Origin: Gallionella sp.
GTDB lineage: Bacteria; Pseudomonadota; Gammaproteobacteria; Burkholderiales; Gallionellaceae
Direction of reading: 5' to 3'
Assembly (NCBI GenBank): GCA_028714075.1
Contig: JAQTMZ010000009.1
Location: 95,475-159,474 of the forward strand
DNA: 64,000 nt
Shown here: positions 17,889 to 28,595 of the stretch, piece after piece
Layout: each line of letters begins with the position of its first letter
Position numbering within the stretch: position 1 is the stretch's first letter
Notes under the pieces: generated by a model
What the model saw: the letters and a program-made list of their open reading frames with translations, nothing else
Told to the model about the DNA's origin: nothing
Database searches by the model: none
Position numbers and translations under genes: made by a program

Positions 17889-19460
17889 ATGATTCCTGAA
17901 ATATCCGATCTGGCGTTAACCGAACCCGGCACCATCGGCCCCTGCCACGTCGGCCCCGATGCCTTGCAGGGCATCAAGCGCCAGCAGACCAACCCCACGC
18001 GCTGGAATGGGCAGGGCTGGCATCCATTTGCCGCCGCGTTGCGCGACAGCGGCATCGAGCTGCGCGAGAACATTGCCGCGTGCGGCACCTTTGCCACCGA
18101 TGCGGGCGGCACGGCTTATGGTTTGCCGCATGGCGTGGTGATCGCGCGCAGTACCGCGCAAGTTGCTGCGTTGCTCAAGGCGGCGCAGCAACTCCGCGTG
18201 CCGGTCACGGTGCGCGGCGGCGGGTTGACTACCGAGGGCGAGTCGGTTGCGTTTGGCGGTGTGCTGCTGGACATGACCGGGATGAGCCGGGTGTTGCATG
18301 TCGATAGCGCCGCGCTGACGGTGCGCACCGAGGGTGGAATTTTTTGGCACAGCCTGGCCGAGGAACTGCGCCGTTATGGCATGGATTATCTTTCCGCGCC
18401 GCTCAACCTGACTTCCTCGGTCGGCGGCACGCTGGGCGTCGGCGGCATCGATGTCAATTCGCCGCGCCTCGGGTGCAGCGCCGATCAGGCATTGTCAGTT
18501 CAGGTGGTCACGCCGCGCGGTGAGATTGTCGAGTGTTCCGATACGCAGAATGCCGAGTTGTTCCGGCGCGTAATCTTGGGGTACGGACAGTTCGGCGTGA
18601 TCACCGAGGCCACGCTGAAGATTCGCCGCTATACGCCGCTGCGCATGCATTATTTTTATTATGATTCGCTGCGCACCGCGGTCGAGGACATGCAGTTGCT
18701 GAATCGCAACGACGCCAGCGACTATGCGGGGATTTTGACTATCATGGATTGCGCGGTGAACCTGCTGGTCGCGTTCGATTCGGACGAACGCGAAGCGGCA
18801 TTCAAGGAAAACTGGCAAGTGCAACTGCGCGGCCACGGCGAAGCCGGCTTTGCGCTGTGCATGTTACGGCGCTATGCATTGCGCCCGTGGAAGCTGCCCG
18901 AAGCGTGGTATTTGTTGCAGCGCAAGCGCGAGCTGTTCCCCGAGTTTCGCCGCCCAGAATACCTGCGCGATGGTCTGATGCACGACCGTACCGTGGTGTT
19001 TTCGCGCGCGGTGTGGAAGTTCTGGGGCAGCAAGCAGATGGTGATTCCCGATCTCGCGACTTCGGCGGAAAAGTTTGTCGCGGCGGTGGAGCGCGGCAAC
19101 GCGGTGTGCCGCAAATATTTCCCGCATTACACGCTGTATATGGTCGGCATCAAGCTGCGCGCGGAGCACAAGCCGCATTACGAAATGTCCTGTATCCCGC
19201 CCGATGCCGAAGGCTGGGCCTACGGCTGCGAGTTCGAGCCGATGATGGATGACCGGGTGTACAGCCGCGATTATCTGCAATCGTTCAAAAACGCGATTTA
19301 CGACATCGGTGTAGACTTGGGCGGCAGCTATTACCGCTTCGGCGGCATGATGAAAGGCTATATCCGGCGCGTGTTCGGCGACGAAGTGGTGAACCGCCAT
19401 CTGGCGATGAAGCGCGAGGCCGATCCTGCGATGATCCTGAACCGGGATGTGATTTTTTGA
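17889..19460 (+). CDS. FAD-binding oxidoreductase (PCMH/FAD_binding_4 type)
   Basis: A 523-residue flavoprotein. VTVRGGGLTTEGESVAFGGV and LNLTSSVGGTLGVGGIDVNS are the FAD-binding PCMH motifs, with YGQFGVITEATLKIRRYTPL at the domain end. It resembles the plant-cytokinin-dehydrogenase/glycolate-oxidase GlcD branch. Its stop codon overlaps the start of an iron-sulfur protein gene (TGATG), an arrangement like GlcD/GlcF or other membrane-linked 2-hydroxyacid and alcohol oxidases. The substrate is not evident. The ATG at 17889 lacks a clear ribosome binding site. Confidence 0.8.
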   Translation: MIPEISDLALTEPGTIGPCHVGPDALQGIKRQQTNPTRWNGQGWHPFAAALRDSGIELRENIAACGTFATDAGGTAYGLPHGVVIARSTAQVAALLKAAQQLRVPVTVRGGGLTTEGESVAFGGVLLDMTGMSRVLHVDSAALTVRTEGGIFWHSLAEELRRYGMDYLSAPLNLTSSVGGTLGVGGIDVNSPRLGCSADQALSVQVVTPRGEIVECSDTQNAELFRRVILGYGQFGVITEATLKIRRYTPLRMHYFYYDSLRTAVEDMQLLNRNDASDYAGILTIMDCAVNLLVAFDSDEREAAFKENWQVQLRGHGEAGFALCMLRRYALRPWKLPEAWYLLQRKRELFPEFRRPEYLRDGLMHDRTVVFSRAVWKFWGSKQMVIPDLATSAEKFVAAVERGNAVCRKYFPHYTLYMVGIKLRAEHKPHYEMSCIPPDAEGWAYGCEFEPMMDDRVYSRDYLQSFKNAIYDIGVDLGGSYYRFGGMMKGYIRRVFGDEVVNRHLAMKREADPAMILNRDVIF

Positions 19461-20443
19461 TGTTAAGCCTTTTTCAAAAAACTTCTGCCGCGCACAAGAG
19501 CTACAGCGACTGTAGCGGTTGTGGCCTGTGCCTGCTGGTGTGCCCGGTGTGGCATCGCAAGCGCGACCTGCAACACAGCCCGCAGGGATGGGCAAAGGCG
19601 CTGCAACATGGTGCCGCGCCAGGCGACCTGGCCGATGCGGTGCAGGATTGCACCCTGTGCCGTGCATGCGATCCGGTGTGCCCGGAACAGATAGATATCG
19701 GCGCCATGATACTGAAGCTGCGCAGACAGATGGCACACCCGCAAACGGCAGCGCTGCAAGGGCGCATGGCGGCGCAGGCGAGGCGGCCCGCTCCGGCGCA
19801 TCAGGAAAAGACCGCGTTGCTGGCCGGCGCAGCGTTGCGCGCGCATCCCGCCCTGTTGAATCGCATTACCGCATTGCTTGGGAAAGCGGGCGCGTTTGCT
19901 GTGGCACATGATGACGGCGCCGACATTTCACTGGCGCTGGAAGCGGGCGTGGTCGTTCCCCCCGATAGGCTGGCCGCATTGATCGAGCCGTTGCGGCGCG
20001 CGGACAAGATCATCGTTGCCGATGGTCTGTTGCTGCCCTATCTGGCACAATGGTTGCCCGCCGCAAAGATTTATAGCCTAGGCGAAACATTGAGTTCGCT
20101 CGAAGCAGTCCGCCGCAACCTGCGCAGCACCGACCTGTATATGATCGAGCCGCGCGCCTACCATGCCGACTATGTGCGGCTGGTCAAATATTACGATCGC
20201 CTGCGCAGGGAACGCGGCTGCGATTTCAACCTCGACCTGCAACGCATCGCGATACCCGCCACCGCGCGCGGCCTGCCGCAGCGGCTGGGGTTGGCGATGC
20301 CGGATGACGACGCACAAGCGCACTGGGTGCTGCATGGCCGCAGCATCACGCGCATCGTGGTCGAGAACCTGGAAGATCGCGCGGCCTTTGAGAAGATCAG
20401 CGGTGTCCCGGTGGTGCATCTGGCGGAGTTGGCGGATGATTGA
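19460..20443 (+). CDS. 4Fe-4S ferredoxin-type electron-transfer protein
   Basis: A 327-residue protein. Two [4Fe-4S] motifs, CSGCGLCLLVCP (about residues 18-29) and CTLCRACDPVCP (about 63-74), lie in the N-terminal third; this spacing is the HdrC/GlcF-like pattern. The C-terminal two thirds, with GKAGAFAVAHDDGADISLAL and LVKYYDRLRRERGC, lacks the canonical CCG domains. It overlaps the FAD oxidoreductase gene by one base and probably accepts its electrons. No membrane segment is present. Confidence 0.8.
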   Translation: MLSLFQKTSAAHKSYSDCSGCGLCLLVCPVWHRKRDLQHSPQGWAKALQHGAAPGDLADAVQDCTLCRACDPVCPEQIDIGAMILKLRRQMAHPQTAALQGRMAAQARRPAPAHQEKTALLAGAALRAHPALLNRITALLGKAGAFAVAHDDGADISLALEAGVVVPPDRLAALIEPLRRADKIIVADGLLLPYLAQWLPAAKIYSLGETLSSLEAVRRNLRSTDLYMIEPRAYHADYVRLVKYYDRLRRERGCDFNLDLQRIAIPATARGLPQRLGLAMPDDDAQAHWVLHGRSITRIVVENLEDRAAFEKISGVPVVHLAELADD

Positions 20444-20497
20444 TAACAAGATCAGCCTACCGGGGCATATTTGTGGGAAATTTATTGAAGGGTTTTA

Positions 20498-21706
20498 ATG
20501 CGTACAGTTGATGTAGTTATCGTTGGTGCCGGGCTGGCTGCGGCCGCCGCCGCCAAACGCTTGGTGGATGCCGGTCTGGAGACCATCGTGCTGGAGCGTT
20601 TCCAGTTGCCGCGCCACAAGATTTGCAGCGGCATCCTGTCGCCGCGCGGGCATCGTTTCCTGCTGGAAAATTTCGGCCCGTTGCCGCGCGAGACGCTGCA
20701 TGACCCGGCGTCGTGTCGCGGCGTGACCTTCCATTTTCCCAGCATGGTATCGATGCCGATGGATTTCTATGGCGGCACGACGCCGCACCTGCACCGCAAA
20801 TACGCCGATCACTGGGCGATCCAGCGCAGCGGGGCGGAAGTCCACGACCAGACTGCGTTTGTCGGGTTGCAGGACAACGGCGACCATGTGATCGTGCAGG
20901 CCAAAAAAAATGGCGAGCCGGTCGAGTACCGCGCGCGCCAAGTCATCGGCGCGGACGGGCCGAGTTCGCCGGTGGTGCGTGCGGTTTATCCTGAATACCA
21001 GCAATCCATCCCGTGGTTTATTGTCGGGCAGAAATTCCACGAAATCATCGAATGCCCGCTGGATGAACAGTACTTTCACTTCTGGTTTCATCCCGACCTC
21101 GGCCACTATACTTGGAGCCATGCCCGCGACGGGCGGCAGATCGTCGGCGTGGGTTTCAAGCGCGGCGACAATTTCGCGAAGAAGCATGCGAATGTGGTGA
21201 ATTATTTTTCCGATAAACATGGCGTGCGCCTCGGGGAGCCGCTTGACGATGAAGGCTGCGGCGAAAATTTCGGGCCGTCGCTGATCAACCGCTACGTGTT
21301 CGGCAAGGGCAACGTGCTGATTACCGGGCAGGCGGCGGGCTTCCTCAACATGATCGGCGAGGGCATGAGCTGCGCGCTGCATTCCGGCGCGATCTGCGGC
21401 GAGGCGGTGGTGGAAGCGCGGCTGCGCAACCGGCCGATGCAGGAGGTGTACCGCAGCATGATCGCCTCGGAAGTGCGCCGCACCTCGGATCAATGGAACC
21501 CGCTGAAGATCGCTTTCGACCGTCCGCACGAAGCCGATTTCCCCGCCGCGCTGATGGCGCTGGGCTGGCGCGACCGCGCCAAAGTGCTGCGCGATATGTG
21601 GAACTTTGTCGTGCTGTACAAGGAATTCAAGTGGGGCAGGCAAATCATGCGCGCCGCATTGCAGCGGCCGCTGATCGGCGGTTACTCGATGCGGAACTGG
21701 TTGTGA
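20498..21706 (+). CDS. Geranylgeranyl-reductase-family FAD-dependent oxidoreductase
   Basis: A 402-residue flavoprotein starting VDVVIVGAGLAAAAAAKRLV (GxGxxA FAD motif), then LERFQLPRHKICSGILSPRG, which is the family signature region with a conserved Cys, and VLITGQAAGFLNMIGEGMSC near the C-terminus (the GD-like second FAD motif). The family reduces isoprenoid double bonds in quinones, chlorophylls or archaeal lipids; in heterotrophic bacteria the substrate is often unknown. GAAGGG precedes the ATG. It follows the oxidase/ferredoxin pair in the same direction, so one pathway is likely. Confidence 0.8.
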   Translation: MRTVDVVIVGAGLAAAAAAKRLVDAGLETIVLERFQLPRHKICSGILSPRGHRFLLENFGPLPRETLHDPASCRGVTFHFPSMVSMPMDFYGGTTPHLHRKYADHWAIQRSGAEVHDQTAFVGLQDNGDHVIVQAKKNGEPVEYRARQVIGADGPSSPVVRAVYPEYQQSIPWFIVGQKFHEIIECPLDEQYFHFWFHPDLGHYTWSHARDGRQIVGVGFKRGDNFAKKHANVVNYFSDKHGVRLGEPLDDEGCGENFGPSLINRYVFGKGNVLITGQAAGFLNMIGEGMSCALHSGAICGEAVVEARLRNRPMQEVYRSMIASEVRRTSDQWNPLKIAFDRPHEADFPAALMALGWRDRAKVLRDMWNFVVLYKEFKWGRQIMRAALQRPLIGGYSMRNWL

Positions 21707-21782
21707 TCTATTGGGGGCAATGCCCGGAGCCGGGCTGCATGGCGCCGGTTAAGTTTTTATTCAGCCTTTAATTCCGGTTTCT

Positions 21783-22880
21783 CTATGTCGCTGCGGTCAC
21801 CAGCAACTGCACGAACAACTGGATTTTCATGTTGGTATCCGGGCTTACCGCCGTGAACTCGAGCCCCGCGAGTTGGCGGCTGCCATCCTGTTTTAATTTG
21901 ACGACTTTCGCATAGATGTCGGTTGCCTTGATGTCCACCAGCGGAAGGTCAAATTCGAGTTTCACATCGTCGAGCACTTTGAGCGGATGATCGGTTTCTA
22001 TCAGTATGCCGTGATAGCCGATGTCGAGGATAGTTGCACTGATTACTTTCGGCATCACGAACTTGTTCTGGATCAGGCTGAAAGAGCAGGGGAGCTTGAC
22101 TTCGACGCGGTGGCTGCGGCGGATTTCTTTGCGCGGCACTTCGAGATTTAGCGAGGGAATCGCATACAGCTCGCGCAATTTGACCGGTTGCGATTTGCCT
22201 TTGACAAACACCTCCATCGCCTCGCTGACCGTGACGAAGTCGCGGCAATGATCAAAGGTGCTTTCGCTGATCAGAACCTGCCCGCGCAGGCTGAAGGCTT
22301 CGATGCGCGACGCGAGGTTGACCTCGTCGCCGATCACCGTGTATTCGGAATAGAAGTTTGACCCGAACCTGCCGGCCATGACGCTGCCGGTGTTGATACC
22401 GATGCCCATGAACAGCTCCGGTATGCCGTCCTGGCTGACCTGATTGTTGAGTTCCACCATGGCGAGCTGCATCTCGATCGCGCAAGTCAGCGCCCGCTGC
22501 ACATCATCCGGGCGCTCGACCGGCGCACCGAACAGCACCATGATGGAATCACCCATGAATTTATCGATGACGCCATTGTGACGGAAGACGATTTCGTTCA
22601 TCCGCCCCAGGCAGCGGTTGAGCATTGCAATTACCGTTCCGGCAGGAAGTGCGGCAGTGATGGAGGTAAAACCCCTCAAGTCGGCGAGCAGAATGGTGAC
22701 CTCGCATCTTACGAAAGAATGCTCCAGGCCGACTGCGCAACTCTCGCCGTCCACCCCGCATGCGTGCTGGATTATAGATTCCATCTCCGCTTCGGCAGCG
22801 CGTTCGAGAGGCGCGCCGGTTTCGCGGGCGATCAATGCCTGCAGGCAACGCACAGCCTCTTTGCTTGAATCATCTTTCAT
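21783..22880 (-). CDS. Class III nucleotidyl cyclase fused to PilZ domain
   Basis: About 365 residues. The cyclase domain (about residues 55-235) has VTILLADLRGFTSITAALPA and IDKFMGDSIMVLFGAP, with the two metal-binding Asp residues, and YTVIGDEVNLASRIEAFSLR, typical of adenylate cyclases of the CyaA/Rv1625c class. The C-terminal 110 residues form a PilZ domain: RRSHRVEVKLPC has the RxxxR motif and ILDIGYHGILIET a DxGxxG variant of the DxSxxG motif, so it may bind c-di-GMP. Start at MKDDSS (22880), since the alternative TTG upstream is weaker. It is divergent from a c-di-GMP riboswitch gene, which strengthens a second-messenger role. Confidence 0.85.
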   Translation of the reverse strand: MKDDSSKEAVRCLQALIARETGAPLERAAEAEMESIIQHACGVDGESCAVGLEHSFVRCEVTILLADLRGFTSITAALPAGTVIAMLNRCLGRMNEIVFRHNGVIDKFMGDSIMVLFGAPVERPDDVQRALTCAIEMQLAMVELNNQVSQDGIPELFMGIGINTGSVMAGRFGSNFYSEYTVIGDEVNLASRIEAFSLRGQVLISESTFDHCRDFVTVSEAMEVFVKGKSQPVKLRELYAIPSLNLEVPRKEIRRSHRVEVKLPCSFSLIQNKFVMPKVISATILDIGYHGILIETDHPLKVLDDVKLEFDLPLVDIKATDIYAKVVKLKQDGSRQLAGLEFTAVSPDTNMKIQLFVQLLVTAAT

Positions 22881-23153
22881 GTTTCGACTAAATATGAAAT
22901 ATTGGAAACTCAACGGTGCTGCAAATTAAGCCGCATTGTTTTGAGTATCTTCGACATCGTTGTTCCTGTCAAACACAGGCATTTCCCGATATGGAATGGG
23001 CCGTTGGCGGGTATTGGCGCGTGGCAGGAGTGCGTTTTCAGCAATGCCGGTTACATTTCAAAAAATGCTCTCAAATTTTTCCCGAAGCCACTCATCCATA
23101 AAAGTACACCACTCGTCGCATACAGGTTGAATGTGCCGGAACAGTTCAATAAT

Positions 23154-23234
23154 CTGCAACCACTTGGCAAACTTACCGAAAGGTAAGGGCGCAAAGTCAC
23201 CGGCCTAAGGGAGACTATGGTAGCGGGACTGCGG
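23154..23234 (+). ncRNA. Cyclic-di-GMP-I riboswitch (GEMM-I)
   Basis: All conserved parts are present in order: closing stem CTGCA (23154-23158) with TGCGG (23230-23234); GGCAAAC; hairpin CTTACC-GAAA-GGTAAG (23172-23187) with the GNRA tetraloop; CGCAAAG; CCGGCCTAAG; and TATGGTAGCGGG. CCTAAG (23204-23209) with TATGG (23216-23220) is the 11-nucleotide tetraloop receptor that docks the GAAA loop. This is the known class that binds c-di-GMP. It sits 113 bases upstream of an IHF-beta-like gene on the same strand. Confidence 0.94.
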
Positions 23235-23330
23235 CACGGATGTTCGTCCGTGTGCATGAACCAACCGCCTCTTGTGTCATTTTAAATAAATCGGTCACTC
23301 GATGGCTGCGCCATTAACTATCGAGCGACC
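23235..23330 (+). promoter_or_regulatory. Riboswitch expression platform and leader hairpins
   Basis: CACGGA (23235-23240) pairs with TCCGTG (23247-23252) directly after the aptamer, without a U-run. A second hairpin pairs GGTCACTCGAT (23293-23303) with ATCGAGCGACC (23320-23330), one mismatch, ending 17 bases before the ATG. The second may control ribosome access; which one switches is inference. Confidence 0.55.
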
Positions 23331-23347
23331 AAAGTAACGATTACGCT

Positions 23348-23731
23348 ATGAACCGATCAGACCTCAGCACGCGTTTAGCCGAACTACACCCCCAACTGCC
23401 TGCCAAAGATGTTGAACTTGCCGTCAAAGTGATTCTGGATGCCATATCCGCCACGCTGTCGCGCGGGGGGCGAATCGAGATTCGCGGCTTCGGCAGCTTC
23501 GGCCTGAATTACCGGCCGCCGCGCCAGGGGCGCAACCCAAAGAGCGGCGATAAAGTGAAAGTGCCTGCCAAGTATGTGCCGCATTTCAAGGTAGGCAAGG
23601 AGTTGCGCGAGCGGGTTAGCCTGACAACCCCCGCATCCTTTTCAGCCGCTACTTTTCAATATTTCCAACAGCCAGTTTCATCCAAGGTTCATTCAGAGGA
23701 TGTAAATAGCAAGGGCAAAATTCTGGTTTAG
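23348..23731 (+). CDS. IHF beta-subunit paralog with C-terminal tail
   Basis: A 127-residue HU/IHF-family DNA-bending protein. The first 92 residues closely match the canonical ihfB product at 50777, including [20 protein letters not shown] and the conserved Pro of the DNA-intercalating arm. It then carries about 35 extra residues ([20 protein letters not shown] and onward) that the housekeeping copy lacks. It sits alone behind a c-di-GMP riboswitch, so its level should respond to c-di-GMP. It could replace the beta subunit in IHF heterodimers under some conditions; that is inference. Confidence 0.9.
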   Translation: MNRSDLSTRLAELHPQLPAKDVELAVKVILDAISATLSRGGRIEIRGFGSFGLNYRPPRQGRNPKSGDKVKVPAKYVPHFKVGKELRERVSLTTPASFSAATFQYFQQPVSSKVHSEDVNSKGKILV

Positions 23732-23757
23732 GCAACACAACCAGACTGGCAGTTCTA

Positions 23758-24960
23758 TTACTTCATGGAAACAGTGCGGCCGGGTTGCCAGGCCAGACCG
23801 GCGAGCGCGATCACGCAAAATGCCGCACCCGCATAAAACGTGAACGACGCCCCGCGCCAATCCCACAACAATCCGGCCACCACACTGGCGGCCAGCATGG
23901 CTATGCCGCTCACCAGGTTAAAGAAACCGTAGGCGGTGCCGCGCAAGTCGGCGGGTGCGGTATCGGCGACCATCGTTGCCAGCAAGCCCTGGGTGATGCC
24001 CATGTGAATACCCCACAGGGCGACACCGGCCACCACTGTGCCCCAATGGTCATTGCTGGCGAGCACCAGGTCGGCCGCAATCAGGATGACCAGGCCTAGC
24101 GCCAGCAGCATCTTGTGGCTCACGCGGTCGGAGAGTTTGCCGAAAGGGTAAGCCGACGCGGCGTAGATCAGGTTCATCGCCACCATCACCAGCGGCACCA
24201 GCGCGATCGGGATGCCGCCTTGCTGCGCGCGCAGCACCAGGAACGCCTCGCTGAAACGGGCCAGCGTGAACACGGCGCCGATACCCACCACCCACCAGTA
24301 CTGAGCGCCGAGGCGCTTCAGGTTTTCCCTGCGGATTGGATTCGAGCGCTTGCCGCCTTCATGGCGTTCGGGTTCGCGCACGCCGAACAGCAGCAGCGCC
24401 ACGGCCATCATTCCGGGAATCACCGCGACCCAGAACACCGCGCGGAAATCGTTGGCCCACAGCAGCATCAAACCGACCGCCAGCAGCGGGCCGAGAAACG
24501 CGCCCACCGTGTCCAGCGCTTGGCGCAAACCAAAAGCCGCGCCACGGATATGGGGCGGCGTTATGTCGGCTACCAGCGCGTCGCGCGGCGCACCGCGAAT
24601 GCCTTTGCCGACGCGATCCAGCAGGCGGGCAGCGAGCACGATTCCGATAGTGGGAGCCAGCGCAAACAACGGTTTGGTCAGCGCGCCCAAGGCATAGCCA
24701 AACACGGCCAGTCCCTTGCGCTTGCCCAGATAATCGCTCAAGGCACCGGAAAACACCTTGACGACCAGCGCGGTGGATTCGGCCAGCCCTTCAATCAGGC
24801 CGACCGCCAAGGCGCTGGCGCCCAGCGTGGTGACCATGAACAACGGCAGCAGGCTGTGGATCATCTCGGAAGAAATGTCCATCAACATGCTGACGAAGCC
24901 GAGCACCCATACGCCGGCGGGAATCTTGCTCAAGTTTTTTGTTGCCGGTTGATGGCCCAT
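23758..24960 (-). CDS. MFS transporter
   Basis: A 400-residue protein with about 12 membrane helices. VGLIEGLAESTALVVKVFSG and LDRVGKGIRGAPRDALVADI are conserved loops of an MFS subgroup of uncharacterised bacterial permeases. The substrate is unknown. Its ATG overlaps the stop of a small upstream gene (TAATG), so the two are translationally coupled. It converges with the IHF paralog at its 3' end. Confidence 0.88.
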   Translation of the reverse strand: MGHQPATKNLSKIPAGVWVLGFVSMLMDISSEMIHSLLPLFMVTTLGASALAVGLIEGLAESTALVVKVFSGALSDYLGKRKGLAVFGYALGALTKPLFALAPTIGIVLAARLLDRVGKGIRGAPRDALVADITPPHIRGAAFGLRQALDTVGAFLGPLLAVGLMLLWANDFRAVFWVAVIPGMMAVALLLFGVREPERHEGGKRSNPIRRENLKRLGAQYWWVVGIGAVFTLARFSEAFLVLRAQQGGIPIALVPLVMVAMNLIYAASAYPFGKLSDRVSHKMLLALGLVILIAADLVLASNDHWGTVVAGVALWGIHMGITQGLLATMVADTAPADLRGTAYGFFNLVSGIAMLAASVVAGLLWDWRGASFTFYAGAAFCVIALAGLAWQPGRTVSMK

Positions 24961-25286
24961 TAGACTTTTTCGTCAACGTGATCTGTAACATCGTCGCCCC
25001 GCTGCCTGTGCCGGCGCCGGTCTATGTGTGAGCGGAGTTCCTCCAGAACAGGCTTGTGCGCGGTGCGGCGGCAATATGTCCGGCGGTCTTCCTGATGCGT
25101 TCCGGCATGCCGCTTCTCTGTTGTGGTGGGAGGCGCTTCGGGCGGCGCATGTTGCGGCTGAAACACCAGCGGCGGCAAGGTGCGCTCCTGCACCGGTTTG
25201 ACCGGTTTGACCCTGGCCGTACCATTTACTGTCCACCGGTTCACTATGCCGATTACGGGTGGCGAAATGCTCGGCACGTATTTCAT
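24960..25286 (-). CDS. Hypothetical basic protein (108 aa) coupled to MFS gene
   Basis: Starts MKYVPSISPPVIGIVNRWTV with an AGG seven bases upstream. Pro-rich middle, then a basic end (ELRSHIDRRRHRQRGDD). No domain recognised. Its TAA overlaps the MFS start codon (TAATG), which is the main reason to believe it; composition-driven frames on this GC-rich stretch are common, so confidence is moderate. The remaining 189 bases up to the cold-shock gene look non-coding. Confidence 0.5.
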   Translation of the reverse strand: MKYVPSISPPVIGIVNRWTVNGTARVKPVKPVQERTLPPLVFQPQHAPPEAPPTTTEKRHAGTHQEDRRTYCRRTAHKPVLEELRSHIDRRRHRQRGDDVTDHVDEKV

Positions 25287-25475
25287 GCGAGCCTAACCGG
25301 ACAAAACTCGGATGCCGTTTTCATAAGCAACCTCACTGGAGAACTGAGCCCAAGGGTTTCATGATCCTTATATCGACATTCCAATGCAATTTTTTACATA
25401 TCGGCAAAAAAGTTGATGTGCGTCATGGTTTTTTTGACTGCCAAGCGGAAAATAACCACAAAAGGAGTTCATCAA

Positions 25476-25682
25476 ATGGAAACCGGTACAGTTAGATGGT
25501 TTGACGACATAAATGGTTTTGGCTTCATTACTCCCGATGATGGGAGCGGTGACTTGTATGCACATTTTTCCGCAATCAGCATGAACGGTTTCAAGTCTCT
25601 CAAAGAAAAGCAAAAGGTCAGTTTTGAAGTGATACCGGATCACGATGACAAGCAAGCATCCAACATTAGAATAGCCCTTTGA
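25476..25682 (+). CDS. Cold-shock-domain protein (CspA family)
   Basis: A 68-residue nucleic-acid-binding protein. [20 protein letters not shown] and DLYAHFSAI correspond to RNP1 and RNP2 of the cold-shock domain, although RNP1 here (NGFGFI) and the DDINGF start are slightly divergent from the usual KGFGFI. AAAAGGAG precedes the ATG by eight bases. It probably acts as an RNA chaperone. Confidence 0.93.
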   Translation: METGTVRWFDDINGFGFITPDDGSGDLYAHFSAISMNGFKSLKEKQKVSFEVIPDHDDKQASNIRIAL

Positions 25683-25816
25683 TTATTCGGGGGAGCTGAT
25701 AAGGTTGGTATTCCGCCGAGCTTGTGCAGCATAAGTAGCCGTACATCAACAACTGGTTTGCGTTTTTCCAGTCAGATCAATCCGGGAATAATACAAACCG
25801 GTGGCGCGTTTATGGC

Positions 25817-26344
25817 TCAGGTTTGTATCGGGCTTAATTTGTCGGCGTAGTATGCCGCACGTTCCGCATAGCGTAAATTGTTGGTGTGCATCCGCGTGAT
25901 TTCGGCTTCGGTCAACATGCGCACCACTTTTCCCGGTGAGCCCATGACCAGCGAATTGTCGGGGATGATTTTGCCTTCGGCGATGAGCGCGTTTGCGCCG
26001 ATCAGGCAGTTCTTGCCGATGATGGCGTGGTTGAGTATCACCGCCTTGATGCCGATCAGGCTGCCTGCGCCTATCGTGCAGCCGTGCAATGTGGCTTGAT
26101 GCCCCACGGTGACACCGGCGGCAACGGTGAGCGGCGCGCCGGGGTCGGTGTGCAGCACCGCGCCATCCTGGATGTTGCTGTTTTCCCCGATATGGATCGG
26201 TTCGTTATCGCCGCGTAGCACGGCGTTGAACCAGATGCTGGCATTATTTTCCAGAATTACCGTGCCGATGACCGAAGCATTGTCGGCGACGAAGTGCCGC
26301 GTACCGCGCAATTCCGGTATGCGTTGATCTAGGCGATAGAGCAT
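25817..26344 (-). CDS. Gamma-carbonic-anhydrase-like protein (YrdA/PaaY type)
   Basis: A 175-residue left-handed beta-helix protein with hexapeptide repeats. [35 protein letters not shown] and [20 protein letters not shown] are the family landmarks with the His residues that bind metal. Start at MLYRLDQ with GGA upstream; an ATG-free extension of 16 codons is not conserved. Activity as carbonic anhydrase is not assured, since many family members are uncharacterised. Confidence 0.9.
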   Translation of the reverse strand: MLYRLDQRIPELRGTRHFVADNASVIGTVILENNASIWFNAVLRGDNEPIHIGENSNIQDGAVLHTDPGAPLTVAAGVTVGHQATLHGCTIGAGSLIGIKAVILNHAIIGKNCLIGANALIAEGKIIPDNSLVMGSPGKVVRMLTEAEITRMHTNNLRYAERAAYYADKLSPIQT

Positions 26345-26366
26345 AGGGTTTCCATGAATTAGCGAA

Positions 26367-26774
26367 TCAGTTTTGCGCCAAGGCCGCGACACCTGCCGCC
26401 GCGATCTGCCCGTCCTGAAATGAGCGCACGCCGCTGATGCCCAACCCGCCCACGACGGTATCGTCGATTTTCAGCGGCACGCCGCCCTCGGCGGGTATCA
26501 CGCCGGGCAGGGCGAGATGTATCAATCGCCCGCTCAGCACGGCATCCTCGGAGGCTTTGGTCGGGCGCTGGAAAGCCACGGCCGCATGCGCCTTGCATAT
26601 CGCCGTATCCACGCTGCCATACTGGGTGTCGTGGCTGCGTTGCAGGTAGAGCAGATGGCCGCCGTCATCCACTACCGCGATGACCACGCGCCAGTCGTTG
26701 CGCCGCGCTTCGGCCTCGGCCGCCGCCGCGACGCGCTTGGCGTCTTCCAGCGTGAGGATCGGTTTGCTGGCCAC
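26367..26774 (-). CDS. GlcG/HbpS family protein
   Basis: A 135-residue protein. [34 protein letters not shown] and [20 protein letters not shown] are the hallmarks of the GlcG/HbpS (DUF336) family, some members of which bind haem or act in corrinoid or glycolate metabolism. No signal peptide. It lies 22 bases upstream of the carbonic-anhydrase-like gene and 18 bases after adk in the same direction, so they may share a transcript. Confidence 0.88.
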   Translation of the reverse strand: MASKPILTLEDAKRVAAAAEAEARRNDWRVVIAVVDDGGHLLYLQRSHDTQYGSVDTAICKAHAAVAFQRPTKASEDAVLSGRLIHLALPGVIPAEGGVPLKIDDTVVGGLGISGVRSFQDGQIAAAGVAALAQN

Positions 26775-26792
26775 GATTATTCCCCGTCCAAT

Positions 26793-28408
<1,616 letters not shown>

Positions 28409-28409
28409 A

Positions 28410-28595
28410 TCAAACCTTCTCGACTTCTTCAGCAGTCAGCTTGCGCGCCTCGTCGACCAGCATCACCGGGATATCGTCTTCGATCTTGAAGGCCAGCCGG
28501 TCGGCCTTGCAGATCAGTTCCTGCGCGGCTTTCTGATAGACCAGCGGGGATTTGCACAGCGGGCAAACGAGGATATCAAGCAGTTTTGCGTCCAT
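28410..28595 (-). CDS. Trm112-family zinc-ribbon protein
   Basis: A 61-residue protein starting [20 protein letters not shown] with one CPLC pair; the second pair is replaced by ELICKADRL with a single Cys, as in many bacterial members. The YcaR/Trm112 family is small, always near kdsB or lpxK in proteobacteria, and of unclear role. Its stop directly precedes the kdsB GTG, and its start overlaps the lpxK end by 20 bases. Confidence 0.93.
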   Translation of the reverse strand: MDAKLLDILVCPLCKSPLVYQKAAQELICKADRLAFKIEDDIPVMLVDEARKLTAEEVEKV

